NCBI RefSeq assembly: GCF_023159225.1 | Contig: NC_063188.1 | Coordinates: 14,343,086-14,407,085, forward strand | DNA from: Perognathus longimembris pacificus | Lineage: Eukaryota; Chordata; Mammalia; Rodentia; Heteromyidae | Direction of reading: 5' to 3' | DNA length: 64,000 nucleotides | Shown here: positions 23,814 through 35,942 of the stretch, one piece after another | Numbering within the stretch: position 1 is the first letter of the stretch | How the letters are laid out: each line of letters starts with the position of its first letter | Notes under the pieces: model-generated | The model's database searches: none | Told to the model about the DNA's origin: nothing | What the model saw: the letters and a program-made list of their open reading frames with translations, nothing else | Program-made: the position numbers and the translations under genes

Positions 23814-24063
23814 TCTGCGAGACTGGAGCCATAGAACTCATCTGCTTCCACCAGCAGGCTAAACAGAACCATAGAACATGTTCATTTTCTAACACCAGCA
23901 GGCAAGTAGTGACACAGATAATGTTGTTCTCGTGATAGAAAAGCGCTAGGAAAAGTTTTCCACCTGAGATTTCAGCAGGATACGCTAAATAATCTGGAAA
24001 CGTTTCACAAACTGCGCACTCATTTTTTTGACGCCCTAGAATCTACGTGTGCGCTTCGGCTGT

Positions 24064-24115
24064 GGGCGGAGCTACCTGGGCTATATAAGTGGGTGCCGCA
24101 AGCCCTTCAGTCTCT
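24064..24115 (+). promoter_or_regulatory. Promoter-like GC box, TATA box and initiator
   Basis: GGGCGG at 24064-24069, CTATATAAG at 24081-24089 and TCAGTCT at 24107-24113, which fits the YYANWYY initiator with A at 24109, about 27 bases from the start of the TATA box. The 170 bases upstream have more CpG than the neighbouring intron. No ORF follows, so a transcript would be non-coding. Could instead be a decayed LTR; I found no TG/CA ends or target duplication. Confidence 0.4.
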
Positions 24116-24156
24116 TCTTTTGCCTGTGACTATAGAAGTCACAGGCAAGAGAAGAG
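24112..24156. other. Long hairpin, 20-bp arms and 5-base loop
   Basis: Arms 24112-24131 and 24137-24156 pair at 19 of 20 positions (the other is a U-G wobble in sense RNA), around the loop ATAGA. Five more pairs are possible between GCAAG (24098-24102) and CTTGC (24157-24161) across a bulge. It begins three bases after the putative initiator A. Confidence 0.7.
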
Positions 24157-24207
24157 CTTGCAAATATTGACTATGTGACTTGTGTGTGAGTCACACTTAT
24201 TTGTTTA

Positions 24208-24317
24208 AGAGGTGCTGTGCTTCAACTAGTAGAGCACTTGGTAGCCTTAAGCACAGAGAGTTAAGAACAGCACCCAGCCCGTCAGTTCAAGCCCCACAAC
24301 TGACAAAAAAAAAAAAA
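24208..24317 (+). mobile_element. Geo monomer without a recognisable left monomer
   Basis: GGTGCTGTGCTTCAACTAGT AGAGCAC to GTTCAAGCCCCACAACTGAC and A(n). Just upstream is GTGTGAGTCACAC (24184-24196, includes an AP-1 type TGAGTCA) and the hairpin rather than an ID or B1 unit. Confidence 0.72.
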
Positions 24318-24493
24318 CAAGCGAAGAATTGTTATCCTTCAAATGAGTAGGGAAAAAAAAAAAAAAACATGTCAAATTTTGGTCCTTTTCATGTGTTTCA
24401 CTGGCCAAGACCTTGAATCTCTCCTAAGATGGTTCGGTGTGTTACGCCCTTCACATTGGGCTTTACTCTTTATTTATTAACATACTTATCTTG

Positions 24494-24696
24494 TTGGCTT
24501 CAACTCTGGGCCTGGGCGCTATCCCTCAGCCATTTTGCTCAACGCTAGTGCTCTACCACTTGGAGCCTCAGTGTCACTCCGGTTCTTTGGTGGTTCCTTG
24601 GCATCTCATGGACTTTCTTGCCCAGGCTGGCTTTGAACGCAGATCTTCAGATCTCAGCCTCCTATATAGACAGGATTACAGGCACCCAAGCTGGGC
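24494..24696 (-). mobile_element. B1-Geo dimeric SINE
   Basis: Antisense copy, TTGTTGGCTTCAACTCTGGG to GGCACCCAAGCTGGGCC, 270 bases before exon 7. Confidence 0.82.
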
Positions 24697-24906
24697 CTTA
24701 TTCTTCTAGATAACCCGCGAAAGCTGAGAGCATAATCAGAGCAGAGATCTTGGTCATGGATATATCTCCAACATGTAAAGAAAGGGAGCTTGACTATTTG
24801 TAGACTTTTAGCAGAACATTTGCCACTATAAATGTGCTCTACCTGGAATGGTTTATTTCTGCACCATGATGTTATTTCATCACTTGAATATTAGAACAAA
24901 ATATAG

Positions 24907-25606
<700 letters not shown>

Positions 25607-25815
25607 CTTTGTTTTGTTTTTTGCCAGTCCTGGGCCTTGAACTCAGGGCCTGAGCACTGTCCCTGGCTTCTTTTTTTGCTCAAGGCTAGCACTCTGCCTC
25701 TTGAGCCACAGCGCCACTTCTGGCCATTTTCTATATATGTGTGCTGAGGAATCGAACCCAGGGCTTCATGTATACCAGGCAAGCACTTTTGCCACTAGGC
25801 CATATTCCCAGCTCC
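25607..25815 (-). mobile_element. IDL-Geo dimeric SINE with 10-bp target duplication
   Basis: Antisense copy between TCTTAGGGTT at 25597-25606 and 25816-25825; inserted into the L1 remnant. Confidence 0.93.
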
Positions 25816-26399
25816 TCTTAGGGTTTTTTTTAATCCTGAAAATACTATTTTTTTTAATTCAGAGAACAATTTATGTATTTTTCTAGCCTAACCTATGTAG
25901 TGAAAATAATCATACTGGGTCAGAGGGAAAGAGCATTATAAATGCTTGAGTCCAAGTTACTTTCTAGTGAGAATGCATCACTTTTCACTGCCACCCACAG
26001 AAGAGGAGAGGTTCCGTTTCACCACACCCTCACCCACTTCTGAGACACTGCCCTGTATAGACATCCACAGATTCCCTGACCTGAACACAGGTTTTTCTTC
26101 TCCTAAAGAGTTTAGTAACAAGATACAAATAGAAGTTTGTAGTACCATCTGCTTGTGATTGCTTTGTGGCCACAATAAGAAAAAAATGAAGAAGACCACG
26201 TGAAATGCCAGTGTGATGGTATTCCTACCCTGTGATTCATGGATGGGAGGGCCCTGACACCAGAGGCTTCTTTCTATTCGTAGCTTACTAAAACTTAATG
26301 ACAACTATAATCCTTACAAGGAGAGAAGTTTCTGTATGAAGACATTGCCATGATTTTGTGCATATGCGTGTATCGTGTGTGTACATGCGCACGTGCTCA

Positions 26400-26623
26400 C
26401 AGGTTCTGGGGCTTGACCTCAGGGCCTAGGTGCTGTCACTGAGCTTCTTTTGCTCAAGGATAACGCTCTACCACTTGAGCCACAGCTCTGCTTCTGGATT
26501 TGGGGTGGTTAATTGGAGAAAAGAGTCAGCCTTTTTTGCTTGGGCTGGCTTTGACCCACAATCCTCAGAACTCAGCTTCCTGAGTAGCTAGAGTTACAGA
26601 TGTGAGCCACCAGCACCTGGCTA
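26400..26623 (-). mobile_element. B1-Geo dimeric SINE
   Basis: Antisense copy, GGTTCTGGGGCTTGACCTCA to GTGAGCCACCAGCACCTGGC. Confidence 0.88.
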
Positions 26624-27140
26624 TGATTTTGTTTGTTTTTAATTTTTTAATAGATAACTTAGAAAGAACATTTTGGTGTTTCTTTGATCATGTTTGTAAG
26701 AGTTTTCTAATGGGATGGATTTCACAACCATTGAATTGTGACAATACTGAAAGGCGTGCTTGGGTATAACTCCTCTGGTGTTTCACAAAATGCTGCACAC
26801 ATAATGAGCACTTTATAAAGGGCTGTCAGTGCAACTGAGCACATCATAATGGCCTTGCTTGTGTAACGGACCCTTCTGTGAAAGGACCTCACTAAGGTCA
26901 AGCAATCCTTGCCATTTGACAAGATCAGAGCATAATGAACATGCTTCCCTTGGGGACAGTAATGATACTACTCTCCAAAGTTATTTCAAACTCAATGTGT
27001 CTGGATAGCTCTACTCAACCAATGAGATCCCACCACTGATGAATGGAGAGAATCTCACAGCCAATCACTATTGCCCTAATCCTAAGTGAGAGATTCTGTC
27101 AAATCTGCCTGGTCAAGACATCTTAAAAAATACCTACTAT

Positions 27141-27361
27141 GGGGGCTGGGAATAGGGCCTAGTAGTAAAGTGCTTGCCTCACATACATGAAGCTCTCTGG
27201 GTTCGATTCCTCAGCACCACATATATAGAAAAAGCCAGAAGTAGCACTGTGGCTCAAGTGGTAGAGTGCTAGCCTTGAGCAAAATGAAGCCAGAGACAAT
27301 GGTCAGGCCCTGAGTTCAAGCTCCAGGACTGGCAAAACAAAAGGAAAGAAAAGAGAAAAAG
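27141..27361 (+). mobile_element. IDL-Geo dimeric SINE with 13-bp target duplication
   Basis: Sense copy flanked by AAATACCTACTAT at 27128-27140 and 27362-27374. Confidence 0.95.
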
Positions 27362-27559
27362 AAATACCTACTATATGCTCAGCTAGATAGAAATACTATA
27401 GTGAGTTGGAGTAGTAAAGACAAGCAGGGAAGGGGCAGTCACAAGAAAAAGAATAAAAAACCTATGGGTAAATCCTACTCAAGAAAAAGGGAAAACTAGA
27501 TCAGACACAGGTTTCTATGATCCAAGAGTCACTAAAAATCTTTTCAGCAAGCCCTTTTA

Positions 27560-27667
27560 GTAAGGAATTCAGGCTTTGGATTCAGAGGACCATGAATTCA
27601 GTGGTGGATCTAGCCTGATAATATAACCTTAGGTAAGTCACTGAAATTCTTTGACCTTTAGTTCTGA
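27560..27667 (+). mobile_element. MIR SINE remnant
   Basis: AGGCTTTGGATTCAGAGGAC to CCTTAGGTAAGTCACTGAAA, sense MIR; the next SINE follows directly. Confidence 0.75.
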
Positions 27668-27682
27668 GAGAACTACTATTGA

Positions 27683-27889
27683 GGGGCTGGGAATATGGCC
27701 TCATGGTAGAGTGCTTGCCTTGTATACATGAAGCCCTGGGTTCGATTCCTCAGCACCACATATATGGGAAAAGCCGGAAATGGCTCTGTGGCTCAAGTGA
27801 TAGAGTGCTAGCCTTGAGCAAAAAGAAGCCAGGGACAGTGCTCATGCCTGGAGTTCAGTCCCTAGGATTGACAAAAAAAAAAAAGAAAA
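27683..27889 (+). mobile_element. IDL-Geo dimeric SINE with 16-bp target duplication
   Basis: Sense copy flanked by AGAGAACTACTATTGA at 27667-27682 and 27890-27905. Confidence 0.95.
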
Positions 27890-28029
27890 AGAGAACTACT
27901 ATTGATAATACTAAGAAATATTATTTAGATAGTATTACAGAGCTCTCAAAAGCTTTTTCCTTCCTCCCTCCCTCCCTCCCTTCCTCCTTAGGTGTGATAT
28001 ACGTATACGTAATTGCATCTGTCTGATAA

Positions 28030-29565
28030 TTGCATATGTCTGACAGGTCCTTATTAAGTCATTATAAGGGTTTTGCTAAGGCCTTTCCTTATAGATAGGA
28101 TTTGCCTTTGAGATTTACCACTTTATGCCAAACTGAATTTGCTTCTCCAAGTTGTATAGGGTTATAGACCTCACTGAGGCCTCTCTTCTTTCCTTTCCTT
28201 TCTTTTCCTTTCTTCTTTCAGCCACAAGCTGAAACCTGTTCATAGAGTGGGAGGTGTGTGTGTATAATAGGGAGAGAGAGAGTCAAAATGGAGAAATGAT
28301 CGTTACAATTATTACTTTTTCTGATCATAAATTAGTATGTGAACATTTTTAGTTTCCATAGAAATATCATTGAGCAACCAATTAATTCTCATTGATAGAC
28401 AGGTTTTACCTGTTTAAGTGGAGCTGTTAAAATTGGTTGGGCTCCAAACTCCCACATTGACTTTTTAATTTCTCTCATCTGTGTTGCTTTACACAGCGAA
28501 AACAGTTTTTCAGACCTTAAATAAAACTAAATTTTGGCTGTGATTCAATGTGACAGTGAAACGCTTTAGAGATGCATAAAGAAGTGCTGCTGCAGCTGAT
28601 GGTGGTGGTGGTGATTATGATAGTGTGCTATATTTGTATACCACTTAACCATATTTCAAAGGTATTTCATGTTATAAAGAGTAATTGCTTAGGAAAAAAG
28701 ACCCAACCTGGAATTGTATGTGAGATACAGTACTGTTACAGAACCTTTCTTTTCAAGAACTCATTGTTACCCTTGGCCATTATGTCTTCCTTATTGCTCC
28801 TTAACTGGTAAATTTGTGTTGTCTTTTTTTTTAAGCTAAGGAAACTGAGGCAGAAAGCCATTAAAGGCTGTGTAGGCCTGCTGCCAAAACATCCACTGAG
28901 TTTAGTTGACAATTCAAACCATCATTCATATATTGTTTCCTGGGCCCTGCCAAACATGTGGATTCACTGCCTACCTTGCTAATTGGCCTAAAGTTTGGGT
29001 TATGGGAAGGTAAAAAGTTAACTTGCCTCAGTTCACATATAAGTGTATAAGTGGATGGTGCATGCAAGAGTATAATGTTATTTTCTGACACCCCCCAGCT
29101 GTCTTAACCTATAGATCTACAAATACAGACATGTCCATTATCTATGCATATATGCTCATGTGTATCCATCCCATGGAACTGTAGTACAACCATTTATGTA
29201 CATCTCTCAAAATAACTCTTTACTTCCTTCTTTGGAAATTCTCAGCTGCCTCCTTTCAGATTATGGTTGCAGTTGAGAGCACTGGAAATAACATACCCAC
29301 TAATGGAATAGAGCAACATTATTTCCATTCTGACAATCTCACAGTGTAACCATGAGAGGAATAGGTTCACAGTCAGTGCTGGGTCTTTTCCTGGGAAGGG
29401 TTACAGGTATGGAATGTCTCCCCTCCTTCTCAGCCAAAGATCATGTGGAACATTCTCACGATTGGAAATGAGAACTTAAAAAGAAATCCTTTACAGTTGC
29501 TAATTTGTGTGATGATTTACTGAATGATGTTATGAAAAGAATGAACTTCTTTTTTGTTTTGTTTT
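28030..29565. other. Intronic stretch without lineage SINEs
   Basis: Holds a CTTTC-rich tract (about 28185-28220) and a probable antisense MIR fragment around 28830-28900 (AAGGAAACTGAGGCAGAAAG). Nothing else recognised. Confidence 0.6.
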
Positions 29566-29568
29566 CGT

Positions 29569-29761
29569 TTTTCCAGTCCTGGGGATTGAACTCAGGGCCT
29601 GGGCACTGTCCCTGAGCTTCTTGTGCTCAAGGATAGCACTCTACTACTTGAGCCACAGCGCTACTTCCAGCTTTTTCTGTTTATGTGGTACTGGGGAATC
29701 AAACCCAGGGCTTCATGCATGCTAGGCAAGCACTCCACCACTAAGCCACACTCCCAGCCCG
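29569..29761 (-). mobile_element. IDL-Geo dimeric SINE
   Basis: Antisense copy, CAGTCCTGGGGATTGAACTC to CACACTCCCAGCCC; flanks AGAATGAACTTCT and AGAATTGAACTCT are near-identical. Confidence 0.9.
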
Positions 29762-30254
29762 AGAATTGAACTCTTGTAAGGTCTTAATGTCAGTCCTGGA
29801 ATTTGATTTTTTAAACCAACTTCTGTTTTTTGCTAGTGCCATTCTATTCCAGGCTCCTGCCTGGAGAGAAGACTACATGTAGCAGGAATGATTATAATAC
29901 ATTCTTACCCATATGAGATTGTGGGCCATTGATCCTCTAAACCTGGTTATTTCTTTCTGGATAAAATTTTAGATTTTATTTATTACTATTACTACTAAGC
30001 ACATTCCTCTTATTGCAGCTTTGACTCAGGAGCTTAACGTGTTACAGGTCTCATTCCCACTGCTGCAGTGCATTTACTATGATGGAAGCATGACCCACAG
30101 TGTAGCCACCCATTTTCCAATTTTGGATCTCGATCAACAGTACCCATTCTTATCTGGAATGAGGCTCTAACATAGTTTTGTGAATGACATTTTCTGTCTC
30201 TGTAGTGTTCCTTTTAACAGTCTCTGAGCTTCTGAAGACATCATTGCTCCTATG

Positions 30255-30757
30255 TGTTGGGGATTATTATGGCCTGGGAAAGACTGCCCTTCCACCAGCC
30301 TTGGGACAATAGAAGCCCCTCCCACCTTTTGACCTCCACCCCTTGGGAGGTGAACACGTGCGTGCCACCATGATGGGGTTGTCCCGCCCACAAAGGGAAG
30401 TTTCGTGATGTCACTTGATGAACGTGACCCCTAGCCTATGACTGACCCTTTGGCCAGCCCCCTTTCTTTCCCGCCATTACTTCTATATAAGTGCCCTTCC
30501 ATACTAAAGTCTTTGAGACGCATTCCACCACCGCAGCGTGTCCCTGATGCCTTCCTTTTCGCCTCCGCCCTCGGTAACATGTGGGGGGAATTGGGGGGAG
30601 GGGAAGCTTCAGCAACCCGTCCTCAACTTAGCGTTTGCCCATGTGAGCACGCCTTTGGCCTTCCGCTGGCGGAGGGCCAGGCTGGGTGCTCTTTCATAGA
30701 GTTTGTGGTTACCATTCTCCCCATGGGGGGAGAAAGGGGGTGTCCAGAACCCCAACA
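30255..30757 (+). mobile_element. Second solo LTR of an endogenous retrovirus
   Basis: A 503-base element with perfect 8-base terminal inverted repeats TGTTGGGG (30255-30262) and CCCCAACA (30750-30757), flanked by CTATG on both sides (30250-30254 and 30758-30762). It has a TATA box (CTATATAAG near 30483), a GC-rich U3 and a downstream GC-rich R-U5-like part. No AATAAA lies inside; ACTAAAG shortly after the TATA box may be a variant signal. It shows no clear similarity to the LTR at 7137, so it is a different family; the 5-bp duplication does not fix its class. The 121-codon ORF across it is not a gene. Confidence 0.88.
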
Positions 30758-31379
30758 CTATGGGAAATCTAGCCACTTCTTGTCTTCCCCCCCCCCATTC
30801 TAGTTCACGTTCAAATAAAATTCCAGAAATTGCTTTTTTGTGTGTGTCCCTTGTAAACAGTTGAAGGCAGAACAGTCAATACCTGCCCATTTGGTGTCCG
30901 TCAGAGCCTTTCATTCAAAGTAGGATAAAGTCTCATCTGTTTGGGATGGTTGAAATGTCCTGCTGAATGGTGGGGGAGTGGACAAGATGGCCTCTTAGGA
31001 TTCCTTCCAGCCGTGTGATTCTGTGATTTGTGGCTCAAGGTCAGTATTTCACGCAGCACTCCCTTGTGAACATGTTTTGTGACTTTATTCTCTGTTCTGC
31101 TACTGTTTAAAAACACTCTGTTCCCAGGTCACTTCTTTCCATTTTGTAACCTCTGATCTTTTCACAAGTTCTTCTCTTCCCACCAGTCTTGCAGCATAGG
31201 CAAATGGAACTTCACCATGCCCTTCCCCCAACCCACTTCTTATGTTCTTCTGCCTTCTTCTCATTAGGCTAGGAAAATATTAAACTTTTTTTTTAAGTTT
31301 TAAATGTATCGCTCCCTAAGCTTCCCTTATCCAGAGCTGCATAGATGACTTGTGTTTCAATCACCATGTGATTCTATAT

Positions 31380-31560
31380 AAATAATATTTCTGCCATATT
31401 TGCAGAGCACAGTTCAGTTCTTAAAGCTCTCTTGTGTACATTCGAGCAATCTCTCACAGTGGCTCAGAGAGGAAAGCAAAACAGGCATAATTTCTATATT
31501 TACTAGGAGAAATTGCAGGCTAGGTTAGTGGTGGACTCCAGCTCTAGCAGTTTCATTCTC
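31380..31560 (-). mobile_element. Possible MIR remnant
   Basis: Antisense-MIR-like GTGGCTCAGAGAGGAAAGCA and GGTTAGTGGTGGACTCCAGC; weak. Confidence 0.35.
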
Positions 31561-31739
31561 TGTACTTTTCTTCTGCTTCTCTAAATACATGGCATGTATG
31601 TTGGTGGAACACATATATGAAAGCATAGAAGCCCCTTGATTTGTGGTTTGACAGATTGCAAGTACCTAATATAGTCATGTGTGTGACCTCAAACTCTAAA
31701 ATCAGCACCAAAGAATGATTAAGCCCTATTTTTTGTTGT

Positions 31740-31970
31740 TATTTTCCCAATCCTGGGACTTGAACTCAGGGCCTGAGCACTGTCCCTGGCTTCTTTTTGC
31801 TCAAGGCTAGCACTCTACTTCTTGAGCCACAACGCCACTTCCGGCTTTTTGTGATTAATTGGTGATTGTCTCATGGACTTTCTTGCCTGGGCTAGCCTGG
31901 AAGCGAGATCCTCAGATCTTAGCCTGCTGAGTAGCTAGGATTACAGACCTGAACCACCCGTGCCTAGTGT
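31740..31970 (-). mobile_element. B1-Geo dimeric SINE
   Basis: Antisense copy, CCCAATCCTGGGACTTGAAC to CCTGAACCACCCGTGCCTAG. Confidence 0.87.
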
Positions 31971-32557
31971 AAGCATGGTTTCTATTAGTTGGCTGATTCT
32001 TGCTTGTTTGTTTACCAAATTGCAGTCCGGGTAATTCTTAGAAAGCTAGTTAACCAGGTTCTATGGTATAGAAATCAAGGCATTTTGTAGCATTAGTTTG
32101 ATAAACTTTCTGTGAACTCTCTGCTTCATACAATTATGTTCAATGGTGAAAGAAAAAAATGTAAATGTAGAGCAGTCAGTGAAATGTCTGCACATCTGTC
32201 TCCCTCTGTAAACACTGCTAACATATTTCTAAGAAGCCTATTAGACTGTGGTAAAATGAGGAAATGAATTTTTAATAGAAAGTTAAAGTTTTTAATAAGT
32301 TATTTAGTGAAGTTGGAAAGTAATAGGGAAGTACACGGGACATTTCTCAGCATGGTAATTAAAAAAAAATCTTTGAAGTGGATCTCAGACACAGTAGAAA
32401 CACCCCAAATAATCTGTTTTTACTCACAGTGAGTGAGTGAACTAGTGAGAATCATAAAGCACTGACGTAGTCCAATAGTTGCTAGAAAATACTAATCTGC
32501 CAATATTAATATAAAATTTCTTTTATAAAGGGAATTTTGTAAGTCAAATTTAAACTA

Positions 32558-32785
32558 AAAGCTGGGTACTTTTGCCTGTTATCCTACTACTCAGGAGACA
32601 GAGATCTAAGGAATATAGTTCAAAGCCAGCCCAGGCAGGAAAAGCCCATGAGATTCTTAGTTCCAATTAAGTAACAGAAAGCCAGAAGTGAAGATGTGGC
32701 AAAAGTGGTAAAGCACTAACCTTGAGTGAAAAAGCTAAGGGACATAGCCCAAGCTCTAATTAAAGCCCTGGTGCTGGTACACATC
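32558..32785 (+). mobile_element. B1-Geo dimeric SINE
   Basis: Diverged sense copy, AAGCTGGGTACTTTTGCCTG to GCCCTGGTGCTGGTACAC. Confidence 0.78.
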
Positions 32786-32894
32786 CACACCAAAATAATT
32801 AAAAACCTTCCATACATGAAATTATGCTCTGATGTCTATCATACTTTTTCACATACAAATAGTATGGCAAAACTCTAGTGATACACCTTTCCTC

Positions 32895-32902
32895 TGTGTG
32901 TT

Positions 32903-32941
<39 letters not shown>
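32895..32941. repeat. (TG)n microsatellite
   Basis: TG run passing into TATATGTATGTATATATA. Confidence 0.95.
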
Positions 32942-32947
<6 letters not shown>

Positions 32948-33619
32948 ATGTATATATAATAAATGTTAACAAGAGCCAAGAGCCAATGAATTGATTTCTG
33001 GGTCACAAAGGGACAATGTGAATTATCTTTTAATACCACACCTAGATTTTATAGAGCTAAACATCATTTCATGAAGCAAAAGGGAATTAGCATATACATT
33101 CCAAAATACAATTATCATTTTAAAAATCTGTCATTTTGCTTCATAGCCTGAAAAATAATTAAAATGTCCGGTGGCTTTGAGGAGCATGTGTTTTTAATAT
33201 CTTAATTACTACGTATGGTTTAATAACACTGCATCAAGAAGAATTCCCAAGTATTTTTTATTAAATTTTTGAAAATGATTATTTGCTGTATTTAGAATAT
33301 GCAAGACTAAAGGTAACTTAAATTGGGTCATGTATTTTAGTTCTTGAATATTAAATTAAATTATTCCAAATTGGAATATGAGTCTAGATTGCAAGCCTGT
33401 GTGTTATTGGTAGCATTGTTTGTGGTCATCTTGATTGAACAATAGAGGAAAATATATTAACTTTTTTATTACTGTACTGTACTCTTTTGTAATGTTTTTT
33501 TCATTAAACTATTGGAAATGTTAGCTATGGATAGACTGGATTCTATGAAAAGGGAATTCTGGCAAACTATATAGGCTACGGGATTTACAAATAAATATAT
33601 TTCTAAATGATCTATTCTG

Positions 33620-33837
33620 GGGCTGGGAATATGGCCTAGTGGGAGAGTGTTTGCCTCGTATACTTGAAGCCCTGGGTTTGATTCCCCAACACCACATAAA
33701 ACAGAAAAAGCCAGAAATGGCACTGTGGCTCAAGTGGTAGAGTGCTAGCCTTGAGCAAAAAAAAAAAAAAAAAGAAGAAACCAAGGACTGTGCTTCAGGC
33801 CCTGAGTCCCAAGCCCCAGGACTGGCACAAAAAAAAA
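33620..33837 (+). mobile_element. IDL-Geo dimeric SINE with 11-bp target duplication
   Basis: Sense copy between GATCTATTCTG at 33609-33619 and 33838-33848; has an expanded A(n) inside the right monomer (33757-33773). Confidence 0.95.
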
Positions 33838-33887
33838 GATCTATTCTGTCCGTTACCAAATGTAGCAGAATATTTTATTAATTTTTT

Positions 33888-33921
33888 TGTGTATGTGGCT
33901 GGGGAATCAAACCCAGGGACA
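33888..33921 (-). mobile_element. ID-like fragment
   Basis: GTATGTGGCTGGGGAATCAA ACCCAGGGA: only the B-box end of an antisense IDL unit. Confidence 0.5.
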
Positions 33922-34149
33922 GGATTTTAATAAACAGTTACAAATGGTTGCTCTCTGTCCCTATAAGTCTTTATTATAGGTTGCATACATGACAGACACC
34001 CACATAGATATGTTTAAATAGTATTCTAGAAGTTCAGAGATAACTTTTCAGTCTGATATATTCATAAATATGCATCTCACATTTGAACTATAAGCACCTT
34101 AAATGTGGGGTCATGTATAGATACTTTTTTGTTTTTTTTTTTAAATTAT

Positions 34150-34384
34150 TTTTTTGGTCAGTCATAAGGCTTGAGCTCTGGGCCTGGTGCTGTCCCTGAG
34201 CTCTTTTGTTTAAGGCTAGTGCTCTACCACTTTGAGCCCCAGCTCTACGTTCGATTTTCTGGTGGTTAATTGAAGATAGGAGTCTCACAGACTTTGCAGC
34301 CTAGGCTGGCTTTGAACTGCGATCCTCAGATCTCAGGCTCCTGAGTTGCTCGGCTTAGAGGTGTGAGCCACAGGCACCTGGCTA
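34150..34384 (-). mobile_element. B1-Geo dimeric SINE
   Basis: Antisense copy, TTTTTGGTCAGTCATAAGGC to GTGAGCCACAGGCACCTGGC. Confidence 0.88.
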
Positions 34385-34389
34385 CTTTT

Positions 34390-35360
34390 TCTTAAAATTC
34401 TTACAGCAGCTAGCACAGTATAATTGATCTGCCAATGAAAAGGACTCAATCTTTGCTGCCCTTAATTTATTTCTGAATTCAGATATGATTGAAGGCACTT
34501 TTCTCCTCAGTATTGGCCAGTTTCTATAGTTATATCAATTCAGACTCATAGAGTCTAGTGTGATTTTATAGATCTGACAAAGCCAAGAGAGAAAGTCATA
34601 CTATTAGTAAATGATGATTACTGGAACTAGGAAATAAACGAACCAATGTCACGCCTCTGCTTCCCCAGACCCTTGTGTAATGTGAACATGTTGCAATCCA
34701 CAAGTACATTTTCATATGCTGTTAGTGCTCTGGATAGTGATAGAAATCCATACTTTAGTAGTTCATCTTTGGAATGAAAGGCTTCATGGCAGAGGGCATG
34801 AACTTGCTACTTACTTATCTCTTACTATAGATATGAACTAGATTTGGTCGTAACTACTACATCTCACTAGATCTCACGACCCATCACCTCTTTAAGCCCA
34901 ATGAGCACTTGATGCTCAGGGTGGGATGCTCTGATAAGATCACTGAACCAAAAGCAAGCAGAGCCAGCAGGGTCCATTGACCCACCGGAGTCACGTGACT
35001 CCAATGTGAGGGTGTGTTCACATTGAGTTAGTCATCCTTTCACTTACGCCCTGGATCTCAATTCCTCCACCTCCCTGGATCCCTTACAATAATACATCTT
35101 CAGCCTCCTCCCTCCTTCTAGAATGGCAAAATTAGCATTCTATTAGTCAGTGGGCTTGTGTGCCAAAAAACGCAGTTGTTGAGGGCAATGTATTCTGATT
35201 GCGTTCCTCAGTGAACGTGGGAGAGGTGCTGTGGGGGTTGTTCTGAGTCTCTCCTTCCCATTTGAACCAGAACAGTGTGAATTTGAAAACTCTTTGGATA
35301 TTGATTGCACTATGAAAGTTCTTCCCTGAATGAATTCCATTTGCAAAAAGAGTATTAAAA
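34390..35360. other. Intronic stretch without recognised repeats
   Basis: No gene seen. Contains the CACGTG palindrome at 34987-35002. Confidence 0.6.
34987..35002. promoter_or_regulatory. 16-base CACGTG palindrome
   Basis: GGAGTCACGTGACTCC is a perfect palindrome and includes GTCACGTGAC, the CLEAR/E-box recognised by MITF/TFE and USF-type factors. A site in sequence only; occupancy is unknown. Confidence 0.4.
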
Positions 35361-35364
35361 AAAT

Positions 35365-35550
35365 TGCCAATCCTGTGCCTTGAACTCAGGGCCTGAGCAT
35401 TGTCCCTGGCTTCTTTTTGCTCAAGACAAATACCACTTGAGCCACAGCGCCACTTCTGGCCTTTTCTGTGTATGTGGTGCTGAAGAATCAAACCGAGACT
35501 TCATGCATGCTAGGCAAGCACTCTACTGCTAAGCCACATTCTCAGCCCCC
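35365..35550 (-). mobile_element. IDL-Geo dimeric SINE
   Basis: Antisense copy, TTGCCAATCCTGTGCCTTGA to CACATTCTCAGCCCCC, with a small deletion after TTGCTCAAG. Confidence 0.88.
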
Positions 35551-35942
35551 AATTTTTTGTTGTTTAATTAAAAATAACATAACCCTCTCAGGCTGCTCTG
35601 AAAGCTAACATTAGAGGTTTAATCCCATGTAAGCCACATCCTCATTTGAGCATTCATTGAATGACTCTGCTAAATACTAATGGTACATAACAGAGTCACA
35701 AATGTCCTCACAGTCACTTCAGCAAAGCTCCTAAAATGAACTGTTGGTCAAAATGGAGCCCAGATTGGAGAGTGTGAATGGCTTGGTGATAGCACTAGTT
35801 CTATTGGAAGTGGTAATGGAAGGCCCGTGTTCAGAAGGTCTTCTTTGAAACTGATGGTCAACACATTCAAGTTTCCTTGCCTATGCCTTAGGATTCTGAC
35901 AAAGTGCAGTGGGTGAGAAGTACCAGACTCTTGTACTGAATT

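Noticed and set aside
26722..26922. 66-codon minus ORF without obvious repeat content
   Set aside because: Short, no recognisable family, no conserved start context; expected by chance in 64 kb.
27679..28026. 115-codon ORF beginning near ECLPCIHEALGSIPQHH, recurring elsewhere in the window
   Set aside because: The same peptide recurs because it is the translation of IDL-Geo SINE copies.
30438..30803. 121-codon ORF
   Set aside because: Runs across the second solo LTR and out into flank; GC-rich chance ORF.
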